A stretch of 16,010 nt of DNA from JAHIJO01 sp964486075 (lineage in GTDB: Bacteria > Verrucomicrobiota > Kiritimatiellia > JAAZAB01), in contig CAZALU010000073.1 in the NCBI GenBank assembly GCA_964486075.1, positions 1 to 16,010 on the forward strand, written 5' to 3'. A model generated the notes under the pieces. That model ran no database searches. It was not told where the DNA came from and saw nothing but the letters and a program-made list of their open reading frames with translations. Every line of letters begins with the position of its first letter. Within the stretch, counting starts at the first letter, position 1. Position numbers and translations under genes: made by a program. This document shows positions 14,156-16,010 of the stretch, in pieces.

Positions 14156-15448
14156 ATGAAGCAGAAAATCAGCAGGATGACGGCGGCCAGCCGGTCAAAT
14201 CAATTGGCCTTGGGCGGCGGCAAACCGGCGGTGACGATGAAATGTCCGGCCTGGCCCGTCACGGGCCGGCAGGAGCTGGACTGGATGGCGGAAGTTGTGC
14301 GCAGCGGCAAATGGAGCTGGCTGGGCAAGCATGAAACGGCCTTTTGCAAGGAATACGCAAAGTTCATCGGCAGTCGCTATTGCATCGGCTTGGCCAATGG
14401 CACAGTGACGATGCAGTGCGCCCTGCAGGCGGTGGGCGTGAAGCCCGGTGATGAAGTCATCGTGCCCGGCCTGACCTGGGTGGCGACAGCCCAGGCGGCC
14501 CTGGACATCGGCGCCAACGTGGTCTTGGTGGATATTGACCCGGAAACTCTTTGCATCGACCCGGCGGCAATCGAACAGGCAATCACGCCCAAAACGAAAG
14601 CGATCATGCCCGTGCATCTCTACGGGTGCATGTGCGATATGGACGCCATCATAAAAATAGCGCGGCGTCACAAACTGAAGGTGATCGAGGATGTGGCGCA
14701 CCAGCACGGCAGCCGCTGGCGCGGCAAGGGCGCGGGCGCCATCGGCGACGCCGGGAGCTTTTCCTTTCAGCAGAGCAAGGTCTTGACTTGCGGTGAGGGC
14801 GGCGCGGTTACCTGTAATGACAAGGCGGTCTATGAAACCGTTTTCGCGCTCAAGCAGGTGGGCTGGAGTCCGGATATGACACCGGCCAATCGCTACGGAC
14901 ACAACTACCGGATCACCGAAATGCAGGCCGTGCTGCTGCGGGGCGGATTGCGGCGGCTGGCGCGCCAAACCGCAATACGGGAGGCAAACGCCCAGTACTT
15001 GGCCGGCAGGCTGCAAAAAATCGGCGGGCCCCTGCGCGCCGCCCGGCGTGACCCGCGCATCACCCGGCAGGCCTACTATGCGATGACATTGGTTTTCGAT
15101 CCCGCGCAGGCCGGCGGAGTCACCAGGGAGGAATACAACCAGGCGCTGTGGGCGGAGCGCTGCTTTCTAGGCGGCACCTATGCCCCGGTCTACGCCAACC
15201 CGCTCTTGAACCTGTACGACTCCACCAGCCCCGTGCCGTTCCGAGACCAAAAACAGATCCAGACTTACCGGACGTTAAAACTGCCGAACGTCGAAAAGGC
15301 GGTCAACGAAACCGCGCTGGTCCTCATGCACTATCACCTGCTGGGTTCGCGCGGGTATATGGATCAGATCCTCCTGGCGGTCCGAAAGGTTAATGATCGC
15401 CTGCGCGACGTGACCCGGCTGAGCCGGGAAAAGGCGGCGCGCAAGTAA
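14156..15448 (+). CDS. DegT/DnrJ/EryC1/StrS-family PLP-dependent sugar aminotransferase
   Basis: A 430-residue enzyme, normal for the family, which transfers an amino group to keto-sugars or keto-inositols using PLP. Visible motifs: ANGTVTMQCAL (phosphate-binding region, about 80-90), GDEVIVPGLTWVATA, VIEDVAHQHG with the PLP-pyridine Asp179, and SFSFQQSKVLTCGEGGAV with Schiff-base Lys208. The QQSKVLTCGEGG wording is close to the scyllo-inosose aminotransferase/AHBA synthase branch, so a keto-inositol or amino-sugar substrate is plausible but not proven. ATG at 14156 is chosen over an upstream TTG because AAGGAGG ends 7 bases before it. It has its own promoter and follows the hairpin cluster. 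Confidence 0.93.
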   Translation: MKQKISRMTAASRSNQLALGGGKPAVTMKCPAWPVTGRQELDWMAEVVRSGKWSWLGKHETAFCKEYAKFIGSRYCIGLANGTVTMQCALQAVGVKPGDEVIVPGLTWVATAQAALDIGANVVLVDIDPETLCIDPAAIEQAITPKTKAIMPVHLYGCMCDMDAIIKIARRHKLKVIEDVAHQHGSRWRGKGAGAIGDAGSFSFQQSKVLTCGEGGAVTCNDKAVYETVFALKQVGWSPDMTPANRYGHNYRITEMQAVLLRGGLRRLARQTAIREANAQYLAGRLQKIGGPLRAARRDPRITRQAYYAMTLVFDPAQAGGVTREEYNQALWAERCFLGGTYAPVYANPLLNLYDSTSPVPFRDQKQIQTYRTLKLPNVEKAVNETALVLMHYHLLGSRGYMDQILLAVRKVNDRLRDVTRLSREKAARK

Positions 15449-15459
15449 GAGTCTGATTT

Positions 15460-15483
15460 TTTTTCCTGCAAAGCCAGGAAAAA
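15460..15483. repeat. T-rich/A-rich inverted repeat after the aminotransferase gene
   Basis: TTTTTCCTG (15460-15468) and CAGGAAAAA (15475-15483) are perfect inverse copies with a 6-base loop, 12 bp past the stop codon. The T-tract precedes rather than follows the stem on both strands, so this is not a standard intrinsic terminator, though it may still end transcription. Confidence 0.4.
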
Positions 15484-15505
15484 TATCGCCCGCTTTGGAT
15501 GGATG

Positions 15506-16010
15506 CCCACGCACGGCGCGCTCCCAGCCGAGGAAGGCGTCGCGGACCGCGCACTTCCACGCCGTCGCGCCGAAAAGCATACAGGCCACCGGCCGATCCA
15601 GGCGGTCGCACACAAGATAGCGGAGGTTCTCTCCTACCGTATTACGGTGCCCCAGGCAATGGAAACGCTGAAGCAGGCAGTTAAACAATAGAAGGGCTTC
15701 GGCGCCGGTCTCGACGATGCTTACCGTCAGAGGCTGTAACTCGCCAAGCTTGGCGCGGATCGGTTCGGTAGCGTGCGTCACCAGGGGCACGGGGCGGTTA
15801 TGAAACCCGTGACTAGGATTTGTGCGCCGGCGTGCCAGGCGGAGGTGACCCGTCCGTTCCAGTTTCAACAGCAACGTGCGGGCCGCATATCCTTGAGGTG
15901 GCCCTGCTGGTTATACCAGTCCCATTGACGGCATAGTTCCACGCTGATCCGGGTCCGCCCCCAGGCGGGATGCGCAACCATCAGATTGCGAATCCGGTCG
16001 AGATCGGATT
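15506..16010 (-). pseudogene. DUF4338 (DruA-like) gene remnant, frameshifted and truncated
   Basis: Read on the minus strand from the window edge: DLDRIRNLMVAHPAWGRTRI, then SVELCRQWDWYNQQGHLKDM, which is the N-terminal pattern of DUF4338 proteins. After the Met codon at 15886-15888 the frame is lost (apparently one G missing) and coding resumes in another frame as RTLLLKLERTGHLRLARRRT. It continues with LLQRFHCLGHRNTVGENLRY, then ACMLFGATAWKCAVRDAFLG and WERAVR, the family's central motif. The expected following part (VVNN..FLILPWV) is missing; from about 15506 the reading diverges. Start and upstream part lie outside the window. DruA is known from the Druantia defence system, but orphan DUF4338 copies are common, so no defence role is claimed. 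Confidence 0.78.

Noticed and set aside
14195..15016. 273-codon open frame, minus strand
   Set aside because: It is fully antisense to the aminotransferase, which has all its PLP motifs.
15460..15483. Standard Rho-independent terminator
   Set aside because: The T-tract precedes the stem and an A-tract follows it on both strands, the wrong polarity for a U-tailed terminator.
15275..15505. C-terminal part of the minus-strand frame continuing from the DUF4338 remnant
   Set aside because: From about 15506 the residues no longer match DUF4338, and the frame runs antisense into the aminotransferase coding region.

Overview
The window (about 16 kb, moderately GC-rich) reads like a chromosomal segment from an uncultured member of the PVC group, most likely the Kiritimatiellota/Lentisphaerota/Verrucomicrobiota side. 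This is inference from gene families only: an unusual uroporphyrinogen-decarboxylase-like protein, a GH109-type Gfo/Idh/MocA protein with an added C-terminal sandwich, a secreted CBM9/NHL protein, an orphan DUF4338 (DruA-like) remnant, and long intergenic regions full of palindromes. No rRNA or taxonomic marker is present.

Layout. 1-632: noncoding, with two related elements (65-205 and 408-622) that share ACCTGAAT/ATTCAGGT ends and internal hairpins. 633-706: tRNA-Pro(CGG), minus strand. 766-2480, minus strand: a partner-switching cassette of three STAS anti-sigma-antagonist proteins and one RsbW-like ATPase/kinase, with no sigma factor or PP2C phosphatase in view. 2481-3606: about 1.1 kb without a credible gene but with many inverted repeats. 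3607-4590: URO-D/methyltransferase-superfamily protein (plus). 4677-6464: CstA-family transporter (minus, convergent). 6644-7504: AraC-type regulator (minus), divergent from 7673-11296, a 1207-residue secreted protein with CBM9-like, FlgD-like and NHL/propeller regions. 11347-11715: a short secreted protein resembling the N-terminus of a parallel beta-helix protein, apparently truncated. 11756-13711: GH109-like oxidoreductase-fold protein. 13712-14155: hairpin cluster, including a REPIN-like pair of inverted elements. 14156-15448: DegT/DnrJ/EryC1/StrS aminotransferase with its own sigma70-like promoter. 15506-16010: frameshifted and truncated DUF4338 remnant (minus), running off the window end.

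How they may work together. The left cassette is a regulatory switch in which an ATP-dependent kinase could phosphorylate up to three STAS proteins. The middle and right form what looks like a carbohydrate or amino-sugar locus: an AraC sensor next to a secreted glycan-binding protein, a likely NAD-dependent glycosidase/oxidoreductase and a sugar aminotransferase. The substrate cannot be read from sequence. The intergenic DNA is the most unusual part: at least three recurring palindromic families, with stems that vary while base pairing is kept.
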